64,000 bases of DNA. Source: Whalleya microplaca. Lineage: Eukaryota > Ascomycota > Sordariomycetes > Xylariales > Xylariaceae. Numbering within the stretch: position 1 is the first letter of the stretch; each line of letters opens with the position of its first letter. The notes under the pieces were generated by a model. It was not told where the DNA came from and searched no databases. It saw only the letters and a program-made list of their open reading frames with translations. A program made the translations under genes and the position numbers. Of the stretch, positions 32,172 through 43,721 are shown in pieces. The stretch covers positions 124,001 to 188,000 of the forward strand of contig MU385737.1 of assembly GCA_022497155.1 (NCBI GenBank), given 5' to 3'.

Positions 32172-35100
32172 TCTCTATGCAACGATCTTTATCATCGCCC
32201 GTCTGCATCCATACTTCTCCACGTGAGTTGAGAAAAAGAGCTTGAGAACCAAAGAGCCCTCCCCTATCACCCAAGTTTGTGTATATGTGTGTAGTGGCCG
32301 GGTTGCTGATTTGAGTTTGTAGCTGCGTCTCCGTCCGCCACCCGTCCGCCTTCGAGGTCACCAACACCTTCGTCCGAGGTCCGCCAAGAGGTTCGTCCGG
32401 AGGTTCGCCCAGAAGTATCGCGCGCACGACGGTTGCGATCACGGAGTCCTGGGGAGCGTAGCCACCATTCACATCACTCACACCACTCAGAGTCTGTAGC
32501 ACCGACTCCGAAAAATGACGGCGACAACGAGGCGCCTCGCGATGGAAGTTCGAAGCAGCAGACGGGCTCGAACGCGAGCGCAAGTGCGCCCAACAACAAG
32601 AAACCACTAATAGCCCAAGCCATAGCTCCATCGACCAGGGCCGGTACGCCGCACGGTTCCTCTGCTCCGTCTCCTCCGTCTAGTCCGTTGCAGCCCGCCC
32701 TGAAAGATGAACAACCCACCCGTTCTTTCATCCGGCCTCTGCTGGGGGACGTGTCCCAATATACCAATCCCCACCTGACCCAGGAAAACGAGGGGACCAC
32801 CCTCGAGGAGCTCGCTCATTTGGTTCGGCTGTCCAAGTACCAGGAGCGCAAGTGCGCGAACACTCGCATTCGCCTCCAGAAGAACTTGATTTCGACAGCC
32901 CTCTCGGCGCGGCTCACTCGCTGCGGGGAGATGTCACAGCGGAACTTGGCCGATAGCTTCCGGAACGACGACAAGAGAGCTTTCGGCAATTTGTATAGTG
33001 CCATTCAGGATGTTCGGAATAGCTGCGACGCCACCCGTCGCTATGCGCTTTTGGAGCCAGAGATGGAACCCGTCCAGTCGTTAGCAGTAGCGTCGTCCGA
33101 GAACGCGAGTACAACTGGGAGTATTGTAGCTGGCAGTTCGGTCGCGCCGTTTTTGATGGATATCTCTGCCTCCGCCAGAGAGGCCTTCTTGAACTTTCTA
33201 ACCCAGATTCGGACAAATCCGGACTACCTAGCCACCAGGCTATGTGCCCTGAACAGTTCGGAGCTTCAGGTCCTCACCACCTTCCATCAGGGTTTGGAGC
33301 CGATAGAGTCGGTTCTGCCATACCACAGCCGTCCCAGTGGGCGTGGTCATGCCACCGGCACCGGCAGGACCTCTGCGCTCACTCCCAACCCCGTCGAACG
33401 TCTCCTTTCTTTCCAGCGCCACGATCCTCTTTCTGCTCTTATATATACGTGCTTTGCCAACTCGGCCGGCCCAGACAGTGCCGAGGACAAGCGGAGAACT
33501 GGAATCTGGTCCTCTGCTTTTGCGCGCATGATTTCGACCAAGTCTACTAGTGAGCCCATCTTGATCTCCATTCTTAATGCTTGGTCCGCTATGCGTGATT
33601 GGTCAGGACGATCCAACATGGAGTGGTACCTGATGAAGATTCTCGAGGATGGGGCGTTCCTGCTCGACCGAGCGGAGGACCAGAACGGGACGCGTTTTAA
33701 CCTTTCGGACTGGTCCTCCAAGGACTCCATCGCTGCCGAGGAGTTTTATGACCGCGCCGTCAACGAACTATTTGAGATAGTAGACGACGAGGATGCCACA
33801 GGAATCCCAGAAGGCGTCATTGAACTTGGTAATGAGATCCTGCGCCGACTACAAGAAAGGGATAACAATCTTGTTGGTACTACGCGGCGATGGTTTGTAT
33901 ACAAATGGCTCTTTTCAAGTTGGTTGCTTGCTGTTGTTATCCATCCGGAGGGTTATGGCATGATGGCCGAATACCATATCACCGAATATGGGCGCCAGAA
34001 GATTCTAAGACAAGTTGCCACTCGCGCCCAGCATTTCGTGGTTGAGATGCTTGCGAATTTTGGTCCCAAGGCCAAGCCGGTGTCCACACCTCCTCAGATC
34101 AAAGGTCACATTGAGAATATCTTGAGCCGTTTCAATCCGTCGAGGAATCGGAGGGTCGGCAGGCTACTGCCCGCTAGGTCCATTACCTCCCTGAGAGAAA
34201 CCGTTGAGGTTCATCCTTACTTGGTGATCAGCCCGGCTGACCTTATGACTCTTGTTAATGCGCTCTTTCCTGAGCGCAGGCCGCAGTCTGCCCACTCGAG
34301 TAGCATTCGGTCTGGCGCCCCATCAATTTCAGGCTTTTCTGCTATCTCACAGCCGGTTTCTATAGGTACGTCGAGGAGCAACTATGACACTGCCTCTGTT
34401 CTTAGTATGAGTGTCTCATCCGTTATGAGCGACAATACTACTTCGGGTGAGCCCTTGCTTGAGGACCATATAGCCGGCACGCCTCAACGACGCTCGCCAC
34501 CAGTACCAGACGGGTCTAGGCCGCCGAGGCACATTAACAATTATGAAGAAGATGGCTACCGCCTTCGACTGGCTATGCATGAAATGGTCCAGATCTTAGG
34601 CTCAGATGCTGTTTCAGGCTCATGTCACCCATGCGCTGAGCGCTGGGCTGTTGTATTTATTGCTGCTGATGGGAACAGCCTCTCGCTGCAGATGACTTAC
34701 GATCCAGATGAGGATCCTGATGAAGAGAACTCCTCTACCACTAGCGAAACCGAGGACGACGAACCGGACGGGAAACCCGAGCTTGACAAAGACTATCACC
34801 AACTGCGGGATTCAGTGCTGAAGCTTGTTGAAGATTTTGAGATACCCTTGGGGCTTGAAGAACATGGCACCAAGACGACATTTAGCAATCGAGCGAACGG
34901 GTTAAAGAAATATCGATCAAAGAATAAGATCATAACTCCTGGTAAGACAATGGGTAGCCGCAATCCATATCGCTATGTTGCAAGGGAGCAGAAGTCAGAG
35001 CACAGTGCCGATGAATCTTCTCAGCCTCCCGAGGGCAAGAAGCCGGCCAGCGAGTCTGAGTCTTCGGTGCTAATCGCCATGCTGACCGCCGCCTCCTCAC

Positions 35101-37700
35101 AATCGCGTATTCAATCCGATTTCGTCTCTGCACACCTCTACTGGAAGACTCTCCAACAGCTAAACGCTTTGACTTCCACGTCTCTGCGCAAAAATGGATT
35201 CTCCACGCTGCTTAACATCTTTTCGCGTGGCCCTCGCGATTCAATTCGCCGCTCGGCGTCGGCAATCGAGGAGTACGATGCCTGGCTGGTCTGGCTGAAG
35301 CAAAGCCAGGAACGCCACGAAGGCCTAATCGAGACCATGATGAAGCGATTGAAAGGCCTGAGAGATAAGATGTGGTATGTCACAGACGTTCACAACTCGG
35401 CTCCTTACGAACATACCCGAAGTATCTGCAGCGCTTTGAAGATCATGGGCGTGCCGAGGAAATGGGGCACGTTCCAGCGCAATAGAGCACAGTTGGCCCG
35501 AGGCCCTGCTGCCGCTTACATTTATCGAAACGAGTCTCAGATGCTGGATTTGTTAGCCGCCAACGAAGATCAAGGAGGACCGAACAAGCTCAGCGACGCG
35601 CAGGCTGAGATAACCGCAAAGTGGCTAGACCAACTTGGAATCCAAAACGTATGTGTTGGGGAGGAGCGCATACATCGCTTCTGCTGTGAAGTAGACAGCT
35701 GCATAGGAAAACTGGTCGGCGATAATATGGTCGACGGTCCTGTGCTCTGGTCTAGCGAGCTGTACTCACGCGATCGGAAGACGTTCGAGGGCAACCGCAC
35801 CACTGCCCGGGATAGAGAGAGCGTATGGGGCGATGATAATGCCAGCGTCATTAGCGGAAGCGAACATGACCGACGATATACGTCGCCATCAGGCCGTGGT
35901 CCAGGCTCGATTGTTGGAAACATGAGGAACATGTCCTCATTCAACGGAAGCCAGATCTCCGTTGACTCAAGCCGATACAATTTTTCACGCGTGAGCACCG
36001 TCGTGTCTGATCCTCTAGATTCACACGACTACTTTGGCGTGTCGTCGCCTGTCCATGCCATCGATTCGGCAACGACGTTCTGGTCTCCTTTCCAGTCTAC
36101 AGCGTCGACTGTAAGCTCGGCTACTTCCCGTGCGCAGTCGCCAACGACGAGCGTCACCAACCTTTCGAGCACATTTTCTAATCCGAACCCAACTCACCAA
36201 CCGCTGCCATCTCATTCCGTTGGACGACCTGGAACATCCACGTCGTCTAATGAGACCGTGCAGTTGCAACGTCTTTCGGAAGAGAAGCAACGCTTCCTCT
36301 CTGACCTTCGACAGACACTTACTAGTCTCTTGCTATCCGACCTTGGAAATCTGGTGTTTGCATCTGGTTCAGAGACCGATGGGTGGTTTGGCAGTTTAGG
36401 CCAAGAATGTATCAACCGACGAGACTCTGAGGAACGAAAGGCTCGACGGCCGCACTCAAGGAGAGAACGCGCGAACAGGAATGCGGCGAAACAACGTGTG
36501 ATCAAGGAGAGAAAGAGCTTCGGTAATCTTCGAGAAGCTGGGGAGGCCACGAGGTCTGATCTAAACATAGAAAGGCGCGATAGTGTATCTGCGCTAAGTA
36601 ACGAGGGCTCTACTACGAGTGATACAAATTCGATCCGCACGAGATCTTCGAGGAATGGAGACAGCATGCCGAGGTTCCCCTACAAGAAAGCATATCAGAG
36701 GCTCCTGGGCATGTTTTCCGTTCATCCTAATCCGTACATCAAGCTCAACGCCCTCGTCGAACTTGAGCGCCTTATTGCTGCCTCTTTGTCAAGCGGCGGG
36801 CGTCGCTCTCGGTGGGCTTCGAGGACTCAGCTGACGTCTGTCGAGGATGACCTTTCAGGCAGAGTCAACACACCCGAGCATGGGGGTGATGCTACTAGGG
36901 AACGGCGTTCTCGCTCTGTTCAACCACACGGGATTGCTTCCCTCCGTTCCCGATCCGTCAAGAATGCTGAAACGCGTTCTATCGTTTCTGTCAAAGAGGC
37001 TAACACGGACGCCATTGCCAAAGTCCTTCGTTCGCTTTTCAAAGATGCTGATATCCGCCCAAAGACGCTCTTCCGCGATCTACAACTCATCAACTCGTTC
37101 GTTTCGTCATCTACCTTAGATATGGATCGAAACAAGGCCTTCTGGGACATCGGATTAGTGGCGCTGTCACTTAAGCGAGATGTGGTCACGACGATGGTCG
37201 AGGTGGCAGACGAGGTTTTGAACTATCATACACCGTCGAGAAAGCGATCTGGTGGCGGCGAAGATGCGACAGAACCAATGCGGTCGCCGCCGTCCCACTC
37301 GCTTCGCGACGCGGCGAAGATGTGGACTGTCGCGGCCAAGGAGGGCAACGCGACGGCACAGCGCGAACTCGGCCTTTTCAACCTTAGCTACCCGGAGCTG
37401 GTAGAGCGGACTACTCTCCCTCTATCGAAGCCCCGCGAGGTGTTCAAGCAGGCCGTCATGGAGAAGTTCGGCGCGCGCTCGATGAGCAGCATGCGACACC
37501 CTGGCGACCGGATGCGTGCGGGTCTGGGCGTCGCGGGACCGACGTCCTCGGGAATGCAGGACACTGGCATGGACAGTGATGTCCGCAGCGATCCCGCGCT
37601 TATGTGCGTTGCCATCCACTGGATGGCCGAGGCAGAGCGCGGGGGTGATGAGCTGGCGAGGACGTTCTTGGGGCAGAATGAGATGATGGGGCTGGGTTGA
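32168..37700 (+). CDS. large conserved-looking fungal protein of unknown function (1810 aa)
   Basis: The long ORF is open from 32310 but has no ATG near its beginning. A short first exon (32168-32222, MISMQRSLSSPV) joined across a GTGAGT...TTTGTAG intron to 32323-37700 supplies one in phase. The N-terminal ~140 residues are Ser/Pro/Arg-rich with three HHS repeats (HSHHSHHS). A long helical section follows, including WFVYKWLFSSWLLAVVIHPE and EYHITEYGRQKILRQVATRA, which resembles an all-helical GAP-type or HEAT-like fold. Ser-rich linkers separate further helical blocks (AKWLDQLGIQNVCVGEERIH; PRFPYKKAYQRLLGMFSVHP; KVLRSLFKDADIRPKTLFRD). The C-terminus (MWTVAAKEGNATAQRELGLF, then AIHWMAEAERGGDELARTFL) resembles Sel1-like repeats. 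I cannot name the protein; the domain resemblances are by eye. The start codon is inferred and 32177 is an alternative. Confidence 0.75.
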
Positions 37701-38752
37701 ATGGAATGATTCTCCCAAACACACACATACGTTTTAACCCTTTTCTTTTATTGTCTATCTTAACGTCACCTACGAATTGAGCATTGAAGGAGCGAGGGGT
37801 GGATGGGCCGGACCGATCGATCACATACGGATATACATATATGCATTACACATACGAATGATTAAGCGGGAGAAACACAGTACTGGATTGCTGCTGCTTG
37901 GGATACGATACAACACACACGATATGATCCATCATCATGATCATGATCATATTATTACGGGATATATGGGATGGGATACCAAAAAGAAGAAAAACACGCA
38001 ATCATTTTGCCGCACCACCAAAAGCAAAAAAAGGAAGGGATACCACCGAGCAGCGTATGATACCTCTATCTATTCTATCTATGGGTTGTTGGGTTATACT
38101 TACTTTACTACGGGTTACGTTATTTTACGTTACTGACTACTACTACTGATGATATCTACTTGCTACATACTTTTGCCTATACCTATACCTATACCTATAC
38201 CCTACATCTTACCTATGTACCACCTATTGGTTGTTATATCGACACCGACGTATGCATGCATACCCCGTACGTTACGTACGTGTTACACTTAGCTAGCTAC
38301 ATGCATTTGTATTTTTCTTTTTTTTTTACCTTTTTACCGATAGTCGAAGTATAGTTAGTTTAGTTGGATACCCTTGATATACCGTGTTGCCTTACCGCTT
38401 TTTTGATGGTCTTCTTGAGTTGCTTGATTGTGACTGAGTGAACTTGACTCTTGTAGCTGGAATTATAGCAGTTAGACTTTAAAGCAACTGAGTTTACATA
38501 CACTCGAGGTATTGAAGCATGCTAGATGGAAGCAAGTGCCTTATTACACCCTACGGACTTCGTCGAAGTAGTGTAAGGGGGATGCGTACGATTTAAGCCA
38601 GCCAGTAGATTAGGAGAATGAGGCAACACAACATACCAATGCCACTTGATCCCACGTATCGATGGTACTCGTAATTTAGGATGAAACATTAAGATTTCTA
38701 TTCTATGCTATGCCATGCTATGCAATGATGTATGTACGGGGTATCACGATCT
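37701..38752. other. convergent intergenic region
   Basis: This is 3' flank of both neighbours. It contains CCTATA tandem copies near 38174-38200, ACGTACG-type palindromic sequence near 38263-38282, and an imperfect hairpin at about 38539-38580 (GGACTTCGTCGAAG loop between TTACAC and GTGTAA). No supportable ORF. Confidence 0.45.
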
Positions 38753-40436
38753 CTACTCTATCTTCCCTCGCGCTGCAGGCGCTCCATTCTGCTTCTCACC
38801 ACCACTGCCAAGTTCATCTTCTTTCGCCTCAGCATCGATCGCAACGACAGTCATATCAGACCGTACCCGAAACCGCCTACCGCGCCACTCCACCGTAGTC
38901 CCCAAGAGAACCGCCCACGTCCAAATCGGCAGCGCCAGGACCTCGCGCCCGAGCCACGCAAGGAACCACTCTCCGAACGGCCTCTTCTCGGCGCCTCCAC
39001 GGCTGGCGCCCCGCGCGAACGACGGCGTGTGCTCGTCGACAAGAATACTACGCCCGGCGTGCAGCCGCAGGAACACGGCGCGGTCGACAACCATCCACAG
39101 CGCGACGATCAGGGCCCAGCAGGTCCACAGCGCGCGCCAGGACTGCGGGACCCCGAACGTGTCGTGGAAAAGGGGCAGCGTCGTCAGCCCGAAGGACACG
39201 TAGAACGCGCACACGAGGCTCTCGACGGCGTGCTCGACGAGCGTGGCGGACAGCACGGTCCACTTGCGCGCGCGCAGCCAGCGGACGCGGCGCGCGGCGT
39301 ACGACGCCACCGACATCCCCGCCATCGGCTGCACGGCCAGGTCGCCGGCCACGAGCCCGTGGTTCGCGAACCCGGGGAGCGCGGACCGCCACAGCAGGTC
39401 GCCGATCACGTGGTCCTCGCACATGTACAGCGAGAAGTGGTCGAGGCCTTGGGGCAGCGTGGCCGCGCGCCCCGTCAGCAGCGGGTTCAGGGACGCGTTG
39501 GTTACGAGTTCGAGGTGCGATTTGCGGAGCATGTTGCTCTTGCCCACGATGCAGGGGGCGATGCCGACTGTGTTGATGGCGCCGTAGAACTTCGCGTGCG
39601 TCGTCGCCATGAACATCTCCTCGAGGCGCCCGCCGCCGTGCGTCCACGAGCGCGAGAATATGGACGAGGAGACCGAGATGTTGGACGAGGTGTCCGAGCC
39701 GCCCGTCACCGAGGACCCGGAGAGCGAGGCCTGCCCCGAGGCCGCGTTCCACCGGCTCATCGACGTCACGGTGTCCACGACCAGCGGCAGCTGGTGCACG
39801 AACTTGTACGGCGTGGCGCGCGCGCCGCCGGGGCGGAACCCGCACAGCTTGTCGACCATGCGGCCGGCGACGTCGCGCGCGATCCAGACGTTGCAGTCGA
39901 GCGGCCAGATGATGCCGTCGGGGCGGGCCTCGCGGTAGGCGCGGCTGAGGTTGCGGATCTTGGGGTTCGGTCCAAGCACATTAACGTTGCCTGGGTCGGT
40001 CAGGTAGGGGTCCTCGGCCTCGACGAAGACGGCGGCGTCGAAGCCGGGGAAGTCGGCGAGCAGGCGGCGGATGATGGGGTACGCGGGGTCGGCGCGCGAG
40101 GCCACGCAGAAGCAGATCGTCAGCTTGTCCCGCGGGTAGGTCTGGTGGAAGACCGAGGCCAGGCACTCGTAGAGGCCCGGCTCGAGGCCCTTGGCCGGCC
40201 GGATGATGGTTACATGGGGCACTTCGTCTTTAGGCAGGGTGGGAGAGACGGGGGCGGCGGGTATCGAGGAGTAGTAGCGGAAGCTATTCAGACGGGCTGG
40301 TAGTTAGTTGCTGGAACCAATTGGTTGGGTTACATGGCTTAACGTACATCTTATATATGCCTATGGCTTGGACGACAACTATGAAAAAGCCCCAGATGAC
40401 ACCGGCATAGCCCAACAGGTGAGTGAGCGGAAGCAT
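38753..40436 (-). CDS. gcs1: Ceramide glucosyltransferase (GT21)
   Basis: Two exons, 40348-40436 and 38753-40283, with a 64-bp intron containing an ACTAAC branch point, give 539 residues. The first exon encodes an N-terminal membrane anchor (MLPLTHLLGYAGVIWGFFIV). Then come VTIIRPAKGLEPGLYECLAS (family start), NPKIRNLSRAYREA, the D2-type motif WPLDCNVWIA (Asp about residue 159), D3 in YMCEDHVIGD (Asp about 320), and the (Q/R)xxRW motif as RRVRW (361-365). Hydrophobic segments near the C-terminus anchor the enzyme. It transfers glucose from UDP-glucose to ceramide, the first step of fungal neutral glycosphingolipid synthesis, at the Golgi/ER membrane. A Ser/Gly-rich insert (about residues 210-240) lies between D2 and D3. 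Assignment is strong. Confidence 0.92.
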
Positions 40437-41796
40437 TGGAGCATGTCAGGATGACGAGGACGGGCAGCTGGACGGTAGAGTAGAAATTCAAGGAATGAAG
40501 TCGTCGTTCACAAGTTCAGCAGCCATGAGAAAGAAAGAGAGTGAGTCGTGAATCAAACGAAACAAAACAAGACAGTGGCACAGTTGAAGAATTCAACAAT
40601 TCAACATTAACAATTTCTCCGTACTAGGGCCGTGGCTGCGTGGAGGGAGGGAGGGAGACGGAGAGAGAGCATGGACTGAGTGACTATCGTCATTTTCAGC
40701 AGTCAACACGGTACAGATGTACAGATGTACAAGGTATTGTGGAATATGGAACGCATGGACTTTCGAGGGAAGATTTGGTCCGGCGAGTGCGAGTCAAGCT
40801 TTTAAGCTGTCGACCCACTACGGCATCGTCGGGTGCTTCCAAGTCACCCGTCAATCCGCTAATAAGATACCTAGAATAAAAAGACGGTGTATCTGTGACA
40901 TGGGAAAAGGAAGGGAGAATGCAACGGCGCAGGCGGCGGTATTCGCACAGAGTGTACATGTGGATCGTGGCTGTCGGCTTGTGGGAAACCGTTACGCCGT
41001 TTAAATGTTTTGTTGCCTTGCGCATGAGGCAGCAAGTTCATTGGTTAGGTTAGATGGTTAGGTAAGCCTTATGCCCCGCAACTACTTCCTATGTACCATA
41101 ATATGCCAGATTGATGCAGTTTTGTACCTAGATACTTGCAAGGACAGCAGGATCGTTCTGTATAGTATTTGTCTTTTCCGTAAAATAATCAACCGTACAG
41201 AACACATATGTCTAATATTACAGTATATCGGAATAATACGGTCGAGTTATACAGCCCCACATCGGGATCTTAGGCTCCCAGTTCATAATTTTCCATTCCA
41301 CCAATTCCATTCTCCCAGATCCATCTAAAAAGAAAACTCGCACTCTCGACACATATTCTTCACAACATTCTGCTCTACCAGACTGAAGCTTCAGCAAGCT
41401 CAAGTTCGTCTGTTTGGTAGGTGTGAATGGCCTCTCAATATTCTTCTTCGATATTCTCAACCTGGTAAGTTACATTGTCTTCATCTTCATATCTCATTTG
41501 TGTATTGAGCTTCGTCGGTGCTTCTGGGCTTTGTTCGGCAGCCTCGATAGCTACCTGGATTGGATTTCGCATATTTTCCTGTCTACAGTCGCGGTGATGA
41601 CAACCTCTTCCTTTCGGTGCTTAGAGATGTCAAAAGTCTCGATGAGTGTCCCAAATAGACTACAACGGTATCTGAGCGATTTTTCATGTATCATTAGCTT
41701 GCAGAGTTTGCGCATCTGCAATTTCAATTCCAACACCACCATAACATAACAGCTACTGACAGCATCTAAATCAGATCGAGATGATGTATAGTAGTC
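40437..41796. other. divergent intergenic region between ceramide glucosyltransferase and SEN2
   Basis: About 1.4 kb with promoters for both genes. It has an AAACAAAACAA run near 40558-40572 and a GGGAGGGAGGGAG run near 40644-40656. ORFs here are short and unrecognised. Confidence 0.45.
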
Positions 41797-43431
41797 ATGG
41801 CAGATACACCCAGTGTCATGCCCACCTCGCACCAACATGAAGACCCTGCATCCTCTGTAAAATCTCCCTCAATGTCTGATGTGAAGCCGAATGGTCGCCC
41901 CCAGGCCCCGAGAAGGCCTCCTTTCCATCAGATCTACGCTCTTCCCGCACCTATACGTACCTTTCCACTACCAACTTTCTACCCCAGTAACCCACTCTCC
42001 CTCTTCCATGTTCTCTACGCCTGGGCAAGTCAGGTCATCTCTCCACCAACGGCCGAGCCGTCCGTGATTCATGAAGGTGTCTGGTCGCCGGAGACGAGGT
42101 CGATTCATATCAATGATGCAAAGTCTATTCGAGCACTATGGGAGCAGGGCTTCTTCGGTAAGGGAAGCTACAGTCGAAGCGAGCCGAACTGGCTCAAGCG
42201 AGAACAAGCTCGGAGAGGCAGACTCCAAGGTCACGTTGCCGAAGACTACACGGTGCAGAGGCGGGAAGAGCGTAAACTGATGAAGTGGGATCGGGCTAGG
42301 AAAGAACAAGAAGCCATTTGGAAGACGAGGGAAGAGGAAGCCTGGGTTGCTCCTGTCGGCCCTATGGAGTTGCTGGCCCTGCCGAATTCCCAGCGTGATC
42401 TACGGCATAACCTGCTTAATAACTTCTTAAACGGAGACGTTGGCCCAAATCCCCTTTTGAATAGCCAAGAAAGTATTCAGCCAGTCACTAATAATACGAA
42501 GCTCAACGACACCATTTTACCTACACATACAACGTTACCCCTGTCTCATAGCAATGGCCATTCAGTCCAGCCACAAACTCCAGTAATGAATGTTGGGAAT
42601 GGTTTGGGGGACTCTTCGACAGACAGTAGTAGGTCTAGTGGCAAACGTCGCAAGAGTGTGCGCTTCTCGTCCAGTGTGAAGTCGACGACTTTTGAGCTGT
42701 CTGATCCACCGAGCTCCAATCATAATGGACAGCCCAACGGGCATACGGTAGATGGCAGTTTACCAAATTGGAGCTCGCCGCTATCTCGGACTGTTACAGG
42801 TTCAGCCCTCGACGAGTCTGTCCCAGAAGAACAAACGTCAGACGGCAGCTTAGAGTCGGCAACTGAGCTTACTGACCAGGAACATCTTCAGCTGACGTTA
42901 GAGGAAGCGTTCTACCTTGTTTTTGCCCTCGGTGTTTTGAAAGTCACCGACCCAAAAACTGGTAACGCTTTTACTACAAGGGACTTGTTCACGCTCTGCC
43001 GACAGAATTCGTACTTCCCTTCACGGAAGACGAACCTGCAGCCAGACGATCCATTTCTCGTCCACTATGCCGTGTACCATCACTTCCGCTCTCTGGGCTG
43101 GGTGACAAGGCCTGGCATTAAGTTTGGCGTAGACTGGATGTTGTATAACCGCGGCCCTGTCTTCTCGCACGCTGAGTTCGCGGTCGTCGTTTTGCCTGCA
43201 TACTCGGATCCTGTATGGGAGGCTGAAGGGCGCCGACCCCCGCAGCGGCCCTGGCATTGGCTACACGCCATCAACCGTGTGCAATCCACGGCGTTGAAGA
43301 CCCTTGTTCTTGTATACGTTGATATACCGCCCCCAAGTGACGATGAACTGGATGTTGCAACAATGTTGAAGCGATATAGAATCCGAGAGTTCATTGTGAA
43401 GAGGTGGCTCAGTAACAGGAATAGAGATTAA
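41797..43431 (+). CDS. sen2: tRNA-splicing endonuclease catalytic subunit SEN2
   Basis: A single-exon ORF of 544 residues starts MADTPSVMPTSHQHEDP. The N-terminal part has PPFHQIYALPAPIRTFPLPT and VWSPETRSIHINDAKSIRAL, then LWEQGFFGKGSYSRSEPNWL, the SEN2 N-terminal domain. A Ser/Asn-rich linker (about 205-350) follows. The C-terminal nuclease domain carries the catalytic triad: Tyr450 in WMLYNRGP, His458 in VFSHAEFAVVV and Lys501 in STALKTLVLVYVDI. The SEN complex removes introns from pre-tRNA, and SEN2 cuts the 5' splice site. Length is larger than yeast Sen2 because of the linker. Firm assignment. Confidence 0.94.
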   Translation: MADTPSVMPTSHQHEDPASSVKSPSMSDVKPNGRPQAPRRPPFHQIYALPAPIRTFPLPTFYPSNPLSLFHVLYAWASQVISPPTAEPSVIHEGVWSPETRSIHINDAKSIRALWEQGFFGKGSYSRSEPNWLKREQARRGRLQGHVAEDYTVQRREERKLMKWDRARKEQEAIWKTREEEAWVAPVGPMELLALPNSQRDLRHNLLNNFLNGDVGPNPLLNSQESIQPVTNNTKLNDTILPTHTTLPLSHSNGHSVQPQTPVMNVGNGLGDSSTDSSRSSGKRRKSVRFSSSVKSTTFELSDPPSSNHNGQPNGHTVDGSLPNWSSPLSRTVTGSALDESVPEEQTSDGSLESATELTDQEHLQLTLEEAFYLVFALGVLKVTDPKTGNAFTTRDLFTLCRQNSYFPSRKTNLQPDDPFLVHYAVYHHFRSLGWVTRPGIKFGVDWMLYNRGPVFSHAEFAVVVLPAYSDPVWEAEGRRPPQRPWHWLHAINRVQSTALKTLVLVYVDIPPPSDDELDVATMLKRYRIREFIVKRWLSNRNRD

Positions 43432-43721
43432 GTCATCATTGAGGTTGGGCAGCATTGAAGGCGTTATTGCATAGGGCGGCGTTACCGATGTTTTCGGAAT
43501 GAAAACAATATGTCACGATTATATGTACACTGGATAATGAATGGGTTAAGTTTGTACGAGTATAGTTTGTGAAGGCGTTCAGGTCAGACCTGACAGTGTA
43601 TGAATATCACAAATCTCCAGTCAATTCATCGCCATCTGGCTTGGTCTATCGTGATATCGTCGTGTCCTGCTTAGTTCTCATCCACCTATATTAGCCTCCC
43701 ACCTCACGAGGTAAAGGAGTT

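Noticed and set aside
38732..40303. 523-codon ORF on the + strand opposite ceramide glucosyltransferase
   Set aside because: It is an antisense shadow caused by strong GC3 bias in the real gene; it has Arg/Ala/Gly/Pro-rich composition and no domain.
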